Of a DNA stretch of 64,000 nt, positions 34,814 to 42,901 are shown piece after piece. Both the position numbers and the translations under genes were made by a program. The notes under the pieces were generated by a model that made no database searches, had not been told where the DNA came from, and was given only the letters and a program-made list of their open reading frames with translations. The DNA comes from Thermotogota bacterium (lineage in GTDB: Bacteria; Thermotogota; Thermotogae; Thermotogales; DSM-5069), in the NCBI GenBank assembly GCA_029551145.1, contig JAKPGA010000034.1, forward strand, positions 62,001-126,000. Reading direction: 5' to 3'. The first letter of the stretch is position 1. Every line of letters starts with the position of its first letter.

Positions 34814-37183
34814 CTAATATAGCATATAAGAGATCATCAACCTTGAAACTGGGCTGTCTTTCAGTGTTGTGTAGACCTTTCTCTTGTTCCCGTCTTTTTT
34901 CACGTACAACAAAGATGCAAAGGCATAACCCCAACCTGTGACTCTGGTTATGAGTGAGTTTTCAGAAACTGGGATTTTACTTTCCTGTTCCATCATCAGC
35001 ACAAATTCCGACGCAACATCTCCTATGGACCAGAGCAACGCAGCTACGTTCTTGCTTCTTTTAGTATTGAACACAGTCAAGTTGCTTATCCAGTCTCCTG
35101 AAAGGTCGAGAAAGCCATGGAGTTTCTCTTTTTCAGAAAGGCATATGAGTTCTTCATCCTGAAATGACTTGTCATTCACCCAAATTATCTCTTCCGCTAA
35201 GGGAACTGGTTTCAAAACCGATATCGGATAGAAATTACGACTCACAAGCTTTTCACCATCAAAGACCTCCAAGAAAATATTCTGCGTATTGTTTTCCAGT
35301 TTTGTAGACAAACCAGTAACCTGCATTATCGACCATTTCTTAACGAAGATAGACATTTCCTTGAGTATCGCTCTATCGGTTCTTATGATCAACTTTGCAT
35401 TGAGGTCTTTCCTTGAACAATTCGATATGTAAATGTCTGCGTGGTAATCTTCACCATCTTCTACTATAGACCTATGATCTTTGATGACAGGAAGGATTTC
35501 TCGGTTCAGAAAACTGAGTTTGGAATAAAAACTCTTAGGCATGCGATTGTAGTCCAACAAACCATTGGCTTCCCAGGCAATGTCTGAAAACTCGGTTATC
35601 ACATAACCTGTTATTTCCTGCTTGAGCCTCATTTTCTCGATTTGATATTTGAGCCCCAGGAACTGATGCAGCTGTGCTTGATGGATAAAATCTTCAAGAT
35701 TATGAAAATCACAAAGGTTGGAAACCGACGATTGGGGTGATGAACCTGGGAAGGTCATGCCCATCGTGGTCACAGGAAACCTCATCCAGTTACCTTCCCA
35801 CTCCTTTGGATCGGAGAGGCCCCACACACCGAATTCCGATACAATCTTAGGTAATTTGTCTTTCGGTTCGAAGAAACTTTTGAAGTTACCGGTGGCAAAA
35901 CTCTCTATTTTTTCATCCCATAATTTGTTGTGATAAGGAAATGAGTGATAAAAATGAAAATCATCTATGTCGGAGACTACATGTCGGTTGCCCATGCATG
36001 CTGAGTTATCCACATAGAGCCGAGTTTCATCAAACTGTTTAGCCTTCAGGTAGAATGACTTAAGCCAATTCCGTGTCTGTTCTTCTGACAAACCTACGCC
36101 CCAACTTTCATTTATCAAGCTCAAAATCACAAAACTTGGATGATTCCCATGCCTTCTCAGAACATTTTCGAGCAATCTTTCCAGGTATGCCATCGATCTA
36201 TCATTCAGTTGCCTTGCATATGGTAAATCAATCCAGATCAATAATCCCAGTTCATCTGCCAGTTCCAGGTAGAGGTCATCAGGGATTTTCACATGAAACC
36301 TAAGCAAATTCAATCCCATTTCTTTAGCCTTCAGAAACTCTGAGAGAAGATCATTCTTCTTTGGTAATCTGTAGTGAGTAATCGGATAGAAATTCTGATC
36401 GAGCGCACCAAACAAGTAGATAGGCTCGCCATTTAACAGTATCTTGTCTCCTTTCACCTCGATTCTCCTGATTCCGAATTTAGTCTCAAATCTGTCCTTT
36501 GAAGCACCATCTACAAAATCAACTACTGCGGTGTACAGTTCTGGTGATTGCACAGACCATAATCTTGGCTCATCAACCTCAAAATCGAAAACCCTCCCGC
36601 GCTGTTTCTTGTGTAGAATTTCTTTACCCAGTGGATCAAGAACGGTCAGAGAGAATTCATGATCCAGTTCATCGGAAAATTCAACCTCACATCTGACTGT
36701 TTTCAAATCTCGCATTGGTTTCAACTGCACGGACTTTATGAACACTCGATCAACGATCCACAATTCCACATTTTGGATTATCCCGCAGGCGTTACCATAC
36801 CAATCCTGTTTACCAGCGACATTCTCTGGCTTGTTAGTCACGTCGAAATCAGAGACATGAATCTTCAACAAGTCTTTACCATCAAAGCTCAGAAAATCGG
36901 TTATCTCTGTTTCAAACAAATCGTAGCCATTCTCGTGGCTCATGATTTCTTTTCCATTGACGTAGATCTTTGATAGATAATCAATCCCATGAAATCTCAA
37001 CAGAATTCTCTTGCCAGAAACACCTTTAAGTTCAGACAAACTTCTTTCATATAAAGCCGAAAGGCAAATCGGATTTGGATAACTTTCCTCGGTGATTGGA
37101 AGTTGGTGTGGCAGACAGATATTCTCCTGAACTGTGCCATTCTCATAGACTACTTTCCAGTTTTCATTTAGAGCCATTCTCAT
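34814..37183 (-). CDS. Glycoside hydrolase family 2 enzyme (beta-mannosidase/beta-glycosidase type)
   Basis: A 789-residue GH2 exo-glycosidase without a signal peptide, thus cytoplasmic. The order is an N-terminal sugar-binding jelly roll (GIDYLSKIYVNGKEI), an Ig-like domain, then a TIM barrel. The acid/base is the Glu in LSLINESWG (residue 359) and the nucleophile the Glu in VSEFGVWG (residue 450). SEFG is more usual in beta-mannosidases and exo-glucosaminidases than in LacZ or UidA. The remaining 300 residues are beta-rich. ATG 37183 is 8 bases from AAGGAGGT. It hydrolyses sugars taken up by the adjacent ABC permeases. Confidence 0.88.
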   Translation of the reverse strand: MRMALNENWKVVYENGTVQENICLPHQLPITEESYPNPICLSALYERSLSELKGVSGKRILLRFHGIDYLSKIYVNGKEIMSHENGYDLFETEITDFLSFDGKDLLKIHVSDFDVTNKPENVAGKQDWYGNACGIIQNVELWIVDRVFIKSVQLKPMRDLKTVRCEVEFSDELDHEFSLTVLDPLGKEILHKKQRGRVFDFEVDEPRLWSVQSPELYTAVVDFVDGASKDRFETKFGIRRIEVKGDKILLNGEPIYLFGALDQNFYPITHYRLPKKNDLLSEFLKAKEMGLNLLRFHVKIPDDLYLELADELGLLIWIDLPYARQLNDRSMAYLERLLENVLRRHGNHPSFVILSLINESWGVGLSEEQTRNWLKSFYLKAKQFDETRLYVDNSACMGNRHVVSDIDDFHFYHSFPYHNKLWDEKIESFATGNFKSFFEPKDKLPKIVSEFGVWGLSDPKEWEGNWMRFPVTTMGMTFPGSSPQSSVSNLCDFHNLEDFIHQAQLHQFLGLKYQIEKMRLKQEITGYVITEFSDIAWEANGLLDYNRMPKSFYSKLSFLNREILPVIKDHRSIVEDGEDYHADIYISNCSRKDLNAKLIIRTDRAILKEMSIFVKKWSIMQVTGLSTKLENNTQNIFLEVFDGEKLVSRNFYPISVLKPVPLAEEIIWVNDKSFQDEELICLSEKEKLHGFLDLSGDWISNLTVFNTKRSKNVAALLWSIGDVASEFVLMMEQESKIPVSENSLITRVTGWGYAFASLLYVKKDGNKRKVYTTLKDSPVSRLMISYMLY

Positions 37184-37198
37184 TGACATACACCTCCT

Positions 37199-38005
37199 TC
37201 ATCTCAAGCTCAGAACAACCCCGCGCGTGAGATATCTCTGCATGAAAAGGTAGACAACTATGACGGGCAATGATGCCATTACATTTGCAGCCATTATTGG
37301 ACCGTACCGTATATTCACATCAGAACCAGCAAGCGCCACCAGACCAACGGGAAGCGTGTACATCTTCTCATTGGTCATGACGATCAATGGCCAGAAAAAG
37401 TCATTCCATATCCAAGTGAAATGCAGTACAGCAACTGTGATGATCGATGGTATCGACATCGGTAAGATTATTTTGAACATTATGTCCAATTCACTTGCTC
37501 CATCTAGTCTTGCGGCTTCTTCATAGTCTGCAGGTATCGCCTTCATAAACTGTGATAGTATGAAAACAGCCATCGAAGAAGGTAGTGCAGGCAGTATGAT
37601 TCCCAGCAAATTATTAACGAGGCCAACCCTTCTAACCATCAAATACAGAGGGATAGCGATCGCCTGACTTGGTATCATAAACCCAGTCAGAGAAAGAATG
37701 TACAAGAATCTTCTTCCTGGAAAATCCATCCTGCTCACCGTGTAAGCAGCCAATGTGCAGATCACAACAATCCCGATCGTTGCAACTGAAGAAGAAATCA
37801 GACTATTCACAAACCAAGTACCTATTTTTGCCCTCTGAAGTATTATTCTGTAATTGTCGGTCGACCACTTGGATGGCATCCATTTGCCAGCCAATATATC
37901 TTTTTGCGATTGAAACGACGCCAGAGCCATCCATATCAGAGGAACCAAGTAAATCAAAGATAGAGCAATTGCCAAGATCGTCAGCAGGTATTTTTTCAAG
38001 CTCAT
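37199..38005 (-). CDS. Sugar ABC transporter permease (MalG-like, CUT1)
   Basis: A 268-residue six-helix permease with the MalG EAA loop EEAARLDGASELDIMFKIILP and the C-terminal LTRGVVLSLR. It pairs with the MalF-like permease directly upstream (no gap) to carry a di- or oligosaccharide across the inner membrane. No ATPase gene occurs in this cassette. Confidence 0.93.
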   Translation of the reverse strand: MSLKKYLLTILAIALSLIYLVPLIWMALASFQSQKDILAGKWMPSKWSTDNYRIILQRAKIGTWFVNSLISSSVATIGIVVICTLAAYTVSRMDFPGRRFLYILSLTGFMIPSQAIAIPLYLMVRRVGLVNNLLGIILPALPSSMAVFILSQFMKAIPADYEEAARLDGASELDIMFKIILPMSIPSIITVAVLHFTWIWNDFFWPLIVMTNEKMYTLPVGLVALAGSDVNIRYGPIMAANVMASLPVIVVYLFMQRYLTRGVVLSLR

Positions 38006-38893
38006 TTATATCAACTCCTCTTTTGAAGAGGAAATCATTAAACGCAATTGGAGATATGCGAACACAAGCATGATGAGAAACATAATAAAGGCCATGCTTT
38101 GCGCATAACCCATTCTGAAGTATCTAAAACCTTGTTCATAGATATACTGCATGACTGTTCGAGTCTTTCCAGCTGGTCCACCAGCAGTCATTATGTACAC
38201 CTGTCCAAAAATCTGAAGAGATGCTATGATCTGCGTGACAATCACAAGAATGTGTACCCTTTTCAAAAGCGGTATTGTTATGAAAATCATTTTCTTGAAA
38301 CTGCTTGCGCCATCGAGTTCTGCTGCTTCATAGTAAGAGCTCGGTATTTGCTGCAGGCCAGCTATGTAGAGAACTATGCTAAAACCCATTGTCCACCATA
38401 CAGTGGTAATCGAAACAGCCGGCATTGCCCACAAGGGATCAACCAGCCAGTTAATGGTTTTCAGACCAAAGAACTTAGTGACTTTTGAAATCATTCCAAA
38501 ATACGGGTTGTAAAGTAATGCCCAGGTCAAGCACACTACAGAAATTGTCAAAGTGTATGGCAGATAAAAGGCAGACCTCACAAAACCTTTGCCATATATT
38601 TTGCTGTTCGCAAGTACGGCTATCAGAAAAGAGAGGATCAAAATTGGTGGAACTGTGAGGATCACAAAATAAAAGGTGTGCCACAGAGACGTCAAAAAGA
38701 CCCTGTCGGAAAACATACGCGTGAAATTCGCAAGACCTATAAACTGAGGTGTGCCAAGTACATCCCATTTATAAAAAACCATACGAACCGAATTCACAAA
38801 AGGTATCAACTTGAACACTACGAGCAGAATGCCAAATGGTAGGAAGAACATGTAAGCGAGCAGTGTATGTTTTCTTTTGTTGTAAACAGTCAT
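38006..38893 (-). CDS. Sugar ABC transporter permease (MalF-like, CUT1)
   Basis: A 295-residue permease with the N-terminal helix AYMFFLPFGILLVVFKLIPF and the EAA loop YYEAAELDGASSFKKMIFITIPLL. It is the first permease after the binding protein, separated from it by a strong hairpin. The stop touches the ATG of the MalG-like gene. Confidence 0.93.
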   Translation of the reverse strand: MTVYNKRKHTLLAYMFFLPFGILLVVFKLIPFVNSVRMVFYKWDVLGTPQFIGLANFTRMFSDRVFLTSLWHTFYFVILTVPPILILSFLIAVLANSKIYGKGFVRSAFYLPYTLTISVVCLTWALLYNPYFGMISKVTKFFGLKTINWLVDPLWAMPAVSITTVWWTMGFSIVLYIAGLQQIPSSYYEAAELDGASSFKKMIFITIPLLKRVHILVIVTQIIASLQIFGQVYIMTAGGPAGKTRTVMQYIYEQGFRYFRMGYAQSMAFIMFLIMLVFAYLQLRLMISSSKEELI

Positions 38894-38920
38894 GGAATCC
38901 CTCCAGATAGATTATAAAGA

Positions 38921-38947
38921 GGAAGGGGGAGACAAACACCCCCTTCC
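38921..38947 (-). promoter_or_regulatory. Hairpin between binding-protein and permease genes (attenuator)
   Basis: A perfect 9-base inverted repeat GGAAGGGGG / CCCCCTTCC with a 9-base loop just after the binding-protein stop. There is no T run following on the minus strand, so it is more likely an mRNA-stability or partial-termination element than a full stop. Confidence 0.75.
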
Positions 38948-38961
38948 ATCAAACCTAAGGA

Positions 38962-40188
38962 TCAATCAGCCAAGACATCTTTGATTGCCTGCTGCAGTTG
39001 TTTTGCTGCTTGCTCAGCTGATGTCTCTCCAAGTATTACCGATTGAGAGATTTCCCACATCTTCTGTCTGATCTCGACCCAGCCTTTCATACTTGGTGCC
39101 GGTACCACGAAATTCGCAACTTGTGCATAGTCTTTTCTCATTGGCAGGCTTAGGAAGGCATCTGATTTCAAGACGCTGTTGAGCACAGGAAGGTGTCCTG
39201 CTTTTGCCCACTCTGCAGCATTTCTTGCAAACCATTCTATGAATTTAACGGCTGCCTTGATTTTGTTCGGATCATCTTTTGGATGTTTTGGTAACACCCA
39301 TGTGTGGCTATCAGCCCAGGTGTAAGGCTTACTACCTTCAAGCGCTGGAACACTTGTAACGCCAAACTCCAAATTGAGTGTGGGATAGACTGCCATTGCC
39401 CACACACCATTCAGATGGAACACAGATTGATCGTTCTGGAACAATGACTCGGCTGTGTTGTAATCCATGGATTTTATTATGCCAGAGTCATAAAGTCCTT
39501 TGATGAACTCGTACGTCTTCTTGGCTTTTTCAAGATCGAGTTTGATTGAATTCGTCTTTGCATCGTAGAATTCTCCACCAAGTTGTGTGTAGTAAGCCAT
39601 GAATAATCTTTCACCGACCATTGGCCCGTTCTCAGCAGTTATACTGACTTCCAGGCCGAGTTTCTCCTTTGCTGTCTTTGCATATTTAATGAGCTCGTCC
39701 CAAGTCTTCGGAATGAGCGCTTCTCCATTTTGATCAACCAAACCAGCCTTCTTGAGTAATTTCTTGTTGTAATACATCACAAGAGGATGTGTATCAATCG
39801 GTATTGCGTAAAGCTTGTTGTTGTAGTGAGCCTTGGAAATAATCTCAGGTACGTAATCTGACAGGATATCCTTGGAAGCATACGCGTCAATAGGTGTTAG
39901 AGCTCCCCTTGAAGCAAAGTCTGGTATCATTGCCAAGTGCATGACCGATACATCAGGTGGATCTCCTGCAACAACCGCTGTTGTCAGCTTGTTGTACAGC
40001 TCTCCCCATTCAACTATCTGTTCTACCACTTCGATATCTGGGTTTTCAGCATTGAATTTCTTGATCAGATCTGTTACTATGAATCCTTCACCACCGCTGA
40101 AGAACGTCCAGACCGTTATCGTTGTTTTAGCGCTGACGATAGCGGATAGCAAAGCTGCAATGCAGATAACCAAAAGTGCTTTTCTCAT
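38962..40188 (-). CDS. Sugar ABC transporter substrate-binding protein (CUT1)
   Basis: A 408-residue extracytoplasmic binding protein (SBP_bac_1) with signal LLVICIAALLSAIVSA and no lipobox. It carries TITVWTFFSGGEGF, FNAENPDIEVVEQIVEW and the family ligand-site stretch HPLVMYYNKKLLKKAG. It delivers a sugar to the two permeases downstream. Linkage to GH2 and a LacI regulator indicates an oligosaccharide or glycoside. It is the first gene of the minus operon; its start has GGGAGGTAAGATC in front. Confidence 0.92.
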   Translation of the reverse strand: MRKALLVICIAALLSAIVSAKTTITVWTFFSGGEGFIVTDLIKKFNAENPDIEVVEQIVEWGELYNKLTTAVVAGDPPDVSVMHLAMIPDFASRGALTPIDAYASKDILSDYVPEIISKAHYNNKLYAIPIDTHPLVMYYNKKLLKKAGLVDQNGEALIPKTWDELIKYAKTAKEKLGLEVSITAENGPMVGERLFMAYYTQLGGEFYDAKTNSIKLDLEKAKKTYEFIKGLYDSGIIKSMDYNTAESLFQNDQSVFHLNGVWAMAVYPTLNLEFGVTSVPALEGSKPYTWADSHTWVLPKHPKDDPNKIKAAVKFIEWFARNAAEWAKAGHLPVLNSVLKSDAFLSLPMRKDYAQVANFVVPAPSMKGWVEIRQKMWEISQSVILGETSAEQAAKQLQQAIKDVLAD

Positions 40189-40214
40189 GATCTTACCTCC
40201 CTTTCAACTGTCTA

Positions 40215-40254
40215 AACCACAGCAAAATAAGTGCATATCTCGCATTCTGTGGTT
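40215..40254 (-). promoter_or_regulatory. Inverted repeat in the 5' leader of the CUT1/GH2 operon
   Basis: AACCACAG (40215-40222) and CTGTGGTT (40247-40254) are perfect 8-base complements, 24 bases apart. On the minus transcript the first arm would begin at about the predicted start site, giving a 5'-terminal stem ahead of the ribosome site, as in mRNA-stabilising leaders. Confidence 0.5.
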
Positions 40255-40258
40255 CACT

Positions 40259-40280
40259 TTAACGATAACGTGATCGTTAA
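40259..40280. promoter_or_regulatory. LacI-type operator palindrome
   Basis: A 22-base palindrome with arms TTAACGAT and ATCGTTAA around AACGTG, centred on CG as is usual for LacI-family sites. It fills the region from the -10 into the spacer of the binding-protein promoter, so bound repressor would block RNA polymerase. The LacI regulator at 33789-34793 in the same operon is the likely binder. Confidence 0.75.
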
Positions 40281-40290
40281 TCTAAGTCAA
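40262..40290 (-). promoter_or_regulatory. Promoter of the CUT1/GH2/LacI operon
   Basis: The minus strand has TTGACT (40285-40290), a 17-base spacer and TATCGT (40262-40267). The -10 is weak, but the spacing is exact and it coincides with the operator palindrome. Confidence 0.55.
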
Positions 40291-40647
40291 GCCGTGAATT
40301 TTCAAATAAACGTGCGATTGTCCGAGCCAAGAAAAGAAAGAATGAGTAAAAGCTACACAGAAAATCAGAAAACAGTTTCTTTGGGCTCCTCGTTCATCTG
40401 AATCTTATTTTTCGACTTACTTGTTCGTCTTGGTTCATTTTCGTTAACAGAAAAGTAAATTTCAACTGCGAAGCAACGCGTTCCTGTCCAAGGTCTGATC
40501 CTTCAACCCCCAGATCCATTGAGATCTCACAGAAGGTACCACAGCAAATAACAAAATAGTGTAATCGTTGGTCAAAATCATTTCAATTACGTTGACAACC
40601 ACACATCGCAGAGTTAGAACTGTACAATATGAATGGAGGTGTTTGTT

Positions 40648-40986
40648 TTGAAAATCGGGAGCTACAAAGATGTAGAGCCAGAGAGTTTCTTTGACGGTAA
40701 AGTCTTGAAAAGGGTTTTGATCGGTCCAAGGGATAACTCACCCAATTTCGCAATGAGGTTGTTTACCCTTAGACCTGGAGCGAGTACACCTTACCATTCT
40801 CACGATTGGGAACATGAGGTGTTCATAATCGATGGAAAGGTAAATATCAAATCAAAGGATGGAGAAGTAACTGCTGAAAAAGGAACTTTTGTTTTCGTTC
40901 AACCGAATGAAGAACACCAGTTCGTGAACGTTGGTGACAAATTCGCTCACTTTATATGCATTGTACCGAACCGTGGCGAACAATAA
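40648..40986 (+). CDS. Small cupin-domain protein
   Basis: A 112-residue single-domain cupin. The two metal motifs are visible: PYHSHDWEHEVFIIDGKV (His, His, Glu) and FVQPNEEHQFVNVG (His). Such proteins bind a metal and act as sugar-phosphate or keto-acid isomerases, dioxygenases or effector sensors; the role here is unknown. The TTG at 40648 is taken as the start because GGAGGT precedes it by 7 bases, whereas the ATG at 40633 overlaps that site. It stands between the divergent sugar operon and a MATE gene. Confidence 0.8.
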   Translation: MKIGSYKDVEPESFFDGKVLKRVLIGPRDNSPNFAMRLFTLRPGASTPYHSHDWEHEVFIIDGKVNIKSKDGEVTAEKGTFVFVQPNEEHQFVNVGDKFAHFICIVPNRGEQ

Positions 40987-41062
40987 GGTAATGAAAGCTC
41001 AGAAATAGATACCTATAGTTCAAGTGCCGTGTGGTGCATACTATGAACAACGAGGTGGTCAC

Positions 41063-42466
41063 ATGGAGAAAGACACAAAAGGTGTTTCACTTCTGCGATC
41101 TGATCCAAAGATGGCAGTCGTGAAGCTTTCTTTACCAATTATGATCGCACAGGTCGTCCAAGCCCTATACAATTTGGTTGACAGCATATGGGTTGCGGGG
41201 CTTGGTCCCGAGGCGCTTGCAGGGATTGGTTTGTTCTTCCCAATCTTTATGATCATTTTGGCTTTTTCTGGTGGTGTTGGCGTTGGTGCAAGTTCTGTTA
41301 TATCAAGGAAAATAGGGGAAAGAAATAAGGAACAAGCTGACTGTGCAGCGACTTATTCGATAATCCTGGCAGTCGTTTTTGGAATCGCTGCAACTTTGGG
41401 AGTATTTCCTTTTCTTGGTCCTATTTTGAAATTGACAGGGGCGACCGGAAAGACCTTCGAACTCGCAGTTGATTACTCTCAAGTGATACTCCTTGGGATA
41501 ACGCTCTTGATGTTCAATAACGTGGTTAACGGGATACTGAGGGGCGAAGGCGATACAAAAAGATCGATGTATGCCATAAGTATAGGAGCGGTCCTGAATA
41601 TCTTCTTGGATCCTTTGTTCATTTACACCTTTGGTTTAGGTATCAAAGGTGCAGCTTATGCAACGATTGTCTCGATAGCCGTGTCAACAGTTTTGATGGC
41701 AAACTGGCTATTCTTCAGAAAAGATACATACGTTTCGTTCAGTCTCAAGCATCTACACGGAGGCAAAAAGATAGTGACTGATATACTGAGGGTGGGCATT
41801 CCTACGTCCTTCGGTCAGATAATCATGTCCACATCCAACTTCGTGCTGAACAGATTCATCATAGTGGCTGGTGGAGATGTAGGTCTGGCTGTTTTTACAA
41901 GCGCTTGGAGAATCATCAATTTTGGCACAATACCGCTTATGGGAATCGCGAATGCAGTGACTTCTGTAACTGGTGCGGCCTATGGTGAGAGAAATGCTGA
42001 GAAGTTGACAGACGCTTATCTGTTTGCTGTGAAGTTCGGCTTGACTATTGGTTTGTGTACAATGGCAGTCATCTTCTTCCTGGCCTCAAAGATAGCTCTG
42101 ATATTCACATACTCAGAGAACACAAGCGTTATTTTCGACGATCTTGTTAATGCTCTGAAGATTCTGAGCTTTTTCATACCAACGGTTCCATTTGGAATGT
42201 TCACTTCTGCTATGTTTCAGGGCATTGGTCACGGCATAAAAAGTCTGGCAGTCTCAATCCTGAGAACCATAATCCTGCACGTCTTCTTCTCCTGGTTATT
42301 TGTCTTTGTAATGCATTTGGGCTTAAAGGGTGTCTGGTGGGGAATGCTCTGTGGAAATATAACGGCTGAGGCAATTACCTTTGCGTGGGGACTCGCAACG
42401 TCAAAGAAATTAAAGAGATATTTTCACAGTATCGCCAACCAGAAAATCCAATTAGAAAATGTTTGA
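41063..42466 (+). CDS. MATE family efflux transporter
   Basis: A 467-residue twelve-helix MATE antiporter. Half one starts LSLPIMIAQVVQALYNLVDSIW and has NGILRGEGDTKRSMYA; half two has RVGIPTSFGQIIMSTSN and TSAMFQGIGHGIKSL. It is a different subgroup from the MATE gene at 2825-4246 (DinF/MepA-like versus NorM-like by eye). ATG 41063 has GAGGTGGTCAC in front. It lies 76 bases after the cupin gene; joint transcription is possible. Confidence 0.9.
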   Translation: MEKDTKGVSLLRSDPKMAVVKLSLPIMIAQVVQALYNLVDSIWVAGLGPEALAGIGLFFPIFMIILAFSGGVGVGASSVISRKIGERNKEQADCAATYSIILAVVFGIAATLGVFPFLGPILKLTGATGKTFELAVDYSQVILLGITLLMFNNVVNGILRGEGDTKRSMYAISIGAVLNIFLDPLFIYTFGLGIKGAAYATIVSIAVSTVLMANWLFFRKDTYVSFSLKHLHGGKKIVTDILRVGIPTSFGQIIMSTSNFVLNRFIIVAGGDVGLAVFTSAWRIINFGTIPLMGIANAVTSVTGAAYGERNAEKLTDAYLFAVKFGLTIGLCTMAVIFFLASKIALIFTYSENTSVIFDDLVNALKILSFFIPTVPFGMFTSAMFQGIGHGIKSLAVSILRTIILHVFFSWLFVFVMHLGLKGVWWGMLCGNITAEAITFAWGLATSKKLKRYFHSIANQKIQLENV

Positions 42467-42547
42467 TGAACGTCGCAAGTAGTTTGATTCTTCTGATAAT
42501 CAAGTAAAAGTAATCTGATTCAGCCACGGTCAAAAAGTTATAGAGGC

Positions 42548-42581
42548 TTTTGACATCCTCTCACTTCGCTGATCAGAAGTG
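42548..42581 (-). mobile_element. Possible IS200/IS605 right-end relic
   Basis: On the minus strand a CACTTC/GAAGTG hairpin is followed by AGAGGATGTCAAAA, closely resembling the subterminal hairpin plus GAGGATGTCAA found at right ends of IS605/TnpB elements. No tnpA or tnpB coding remnant was recognised next to it. Confidence 0.3.
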
Positions 42582-42806
42582 TTTTAGGCGATTGTTTGTA
42601 TTCCCAAGAAACATCCCTCAGATAATTCAAGACGAAAACGAGGTTTTATCACATAACGAATTTATTCATAATCGCAGTGGTTTTGCTACCGCGAGGATTA
42701 TCCAAAACAGAATTCTATCTTAGAGGTGCTTACTCTGCGGATTTTTGTAGACCTTAGTGAGCTAATGACTGTACAAAAGATGTACCAGGGTCGATGAATA
42801 TGCGCC

Positions 42807-42835
42807 TTGACATGTAACAGTTGTCGTGCTATTAT
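42807..42835 (+). promoter_or_regulatory. Promoter of the trehalose-type operon
   Basis: A perfect -35 TTGACA (42807-42812), a 17-base spacer and TATTAT (42830-42835). It is the best sigma-70-type promoter in the window and lies about 60 bases before the start codon of the binding protein. Confidence 0.85.
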
Positions 42836-42864
42836 TTCTATGTAATTAATTCATGTTACGACAA
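42812..42864. promoter_or_regulatory. Candidate operator pair for the ROK regulator
   Basis: ATGTAACA stands inside the promoter spacer and CATGTTAC (GTAACATG on the other strand) lies at 42852-42859. The arms TTGTCGT (42820) and ACGACAA (42858) form an additional inverted repeat across the start site. ATGTAACATG also occurs at 48371 before the next operon. The ROK gene at 47020 is the natural candidate binder. Confidence 0.45.
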
Positions 42865-42901
42865 AATGCTGGCCTTTGTGCCACATGGGGAGGGAGTGTA
42901 T

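Larger units (their letters stand above)
40189..40647 (+). other. Divergent 459-base intergenic region
   Basis: The part next to the binding protein (40200-40290) holds the promoter, LacI-type palindrome and a leader inverted repeat described separately. The remainder (40300-40600) is AT-rich with no convincing gene. Just before the cupin gene there is TTGACA at about 40592 and TACAAT at 40623, but their spacing is too long for a normal promoter. Confidence 0.5.
42467..42901 (+). other. 435-base intergenic region upstream of the trehalose-type operon
   Basis: No gene of convincing length is present. It contains a possible IS200/IS605 right-end relic (42548-42581), about 200 bases with no recognisable element, and a strong promoter with repeated GTAACATG-like motifs (42807-42864) close to the binding-protein start. 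Confidence 0.5.

Noticed and set aside
40394-40582. 62-codon open stretch on the minus strand in the intergenic region
   Set aside because: No start with a ribosome site and no recognised protein similarity; an open run of this size is not rare.
42821-42901. Extended N-terminus for the trehalose-type binding protein
   Set aside because: The extra 27 residues would come before the signal peptide and overlap the promoter -10; ATG 42902 has a clear ribosome site.
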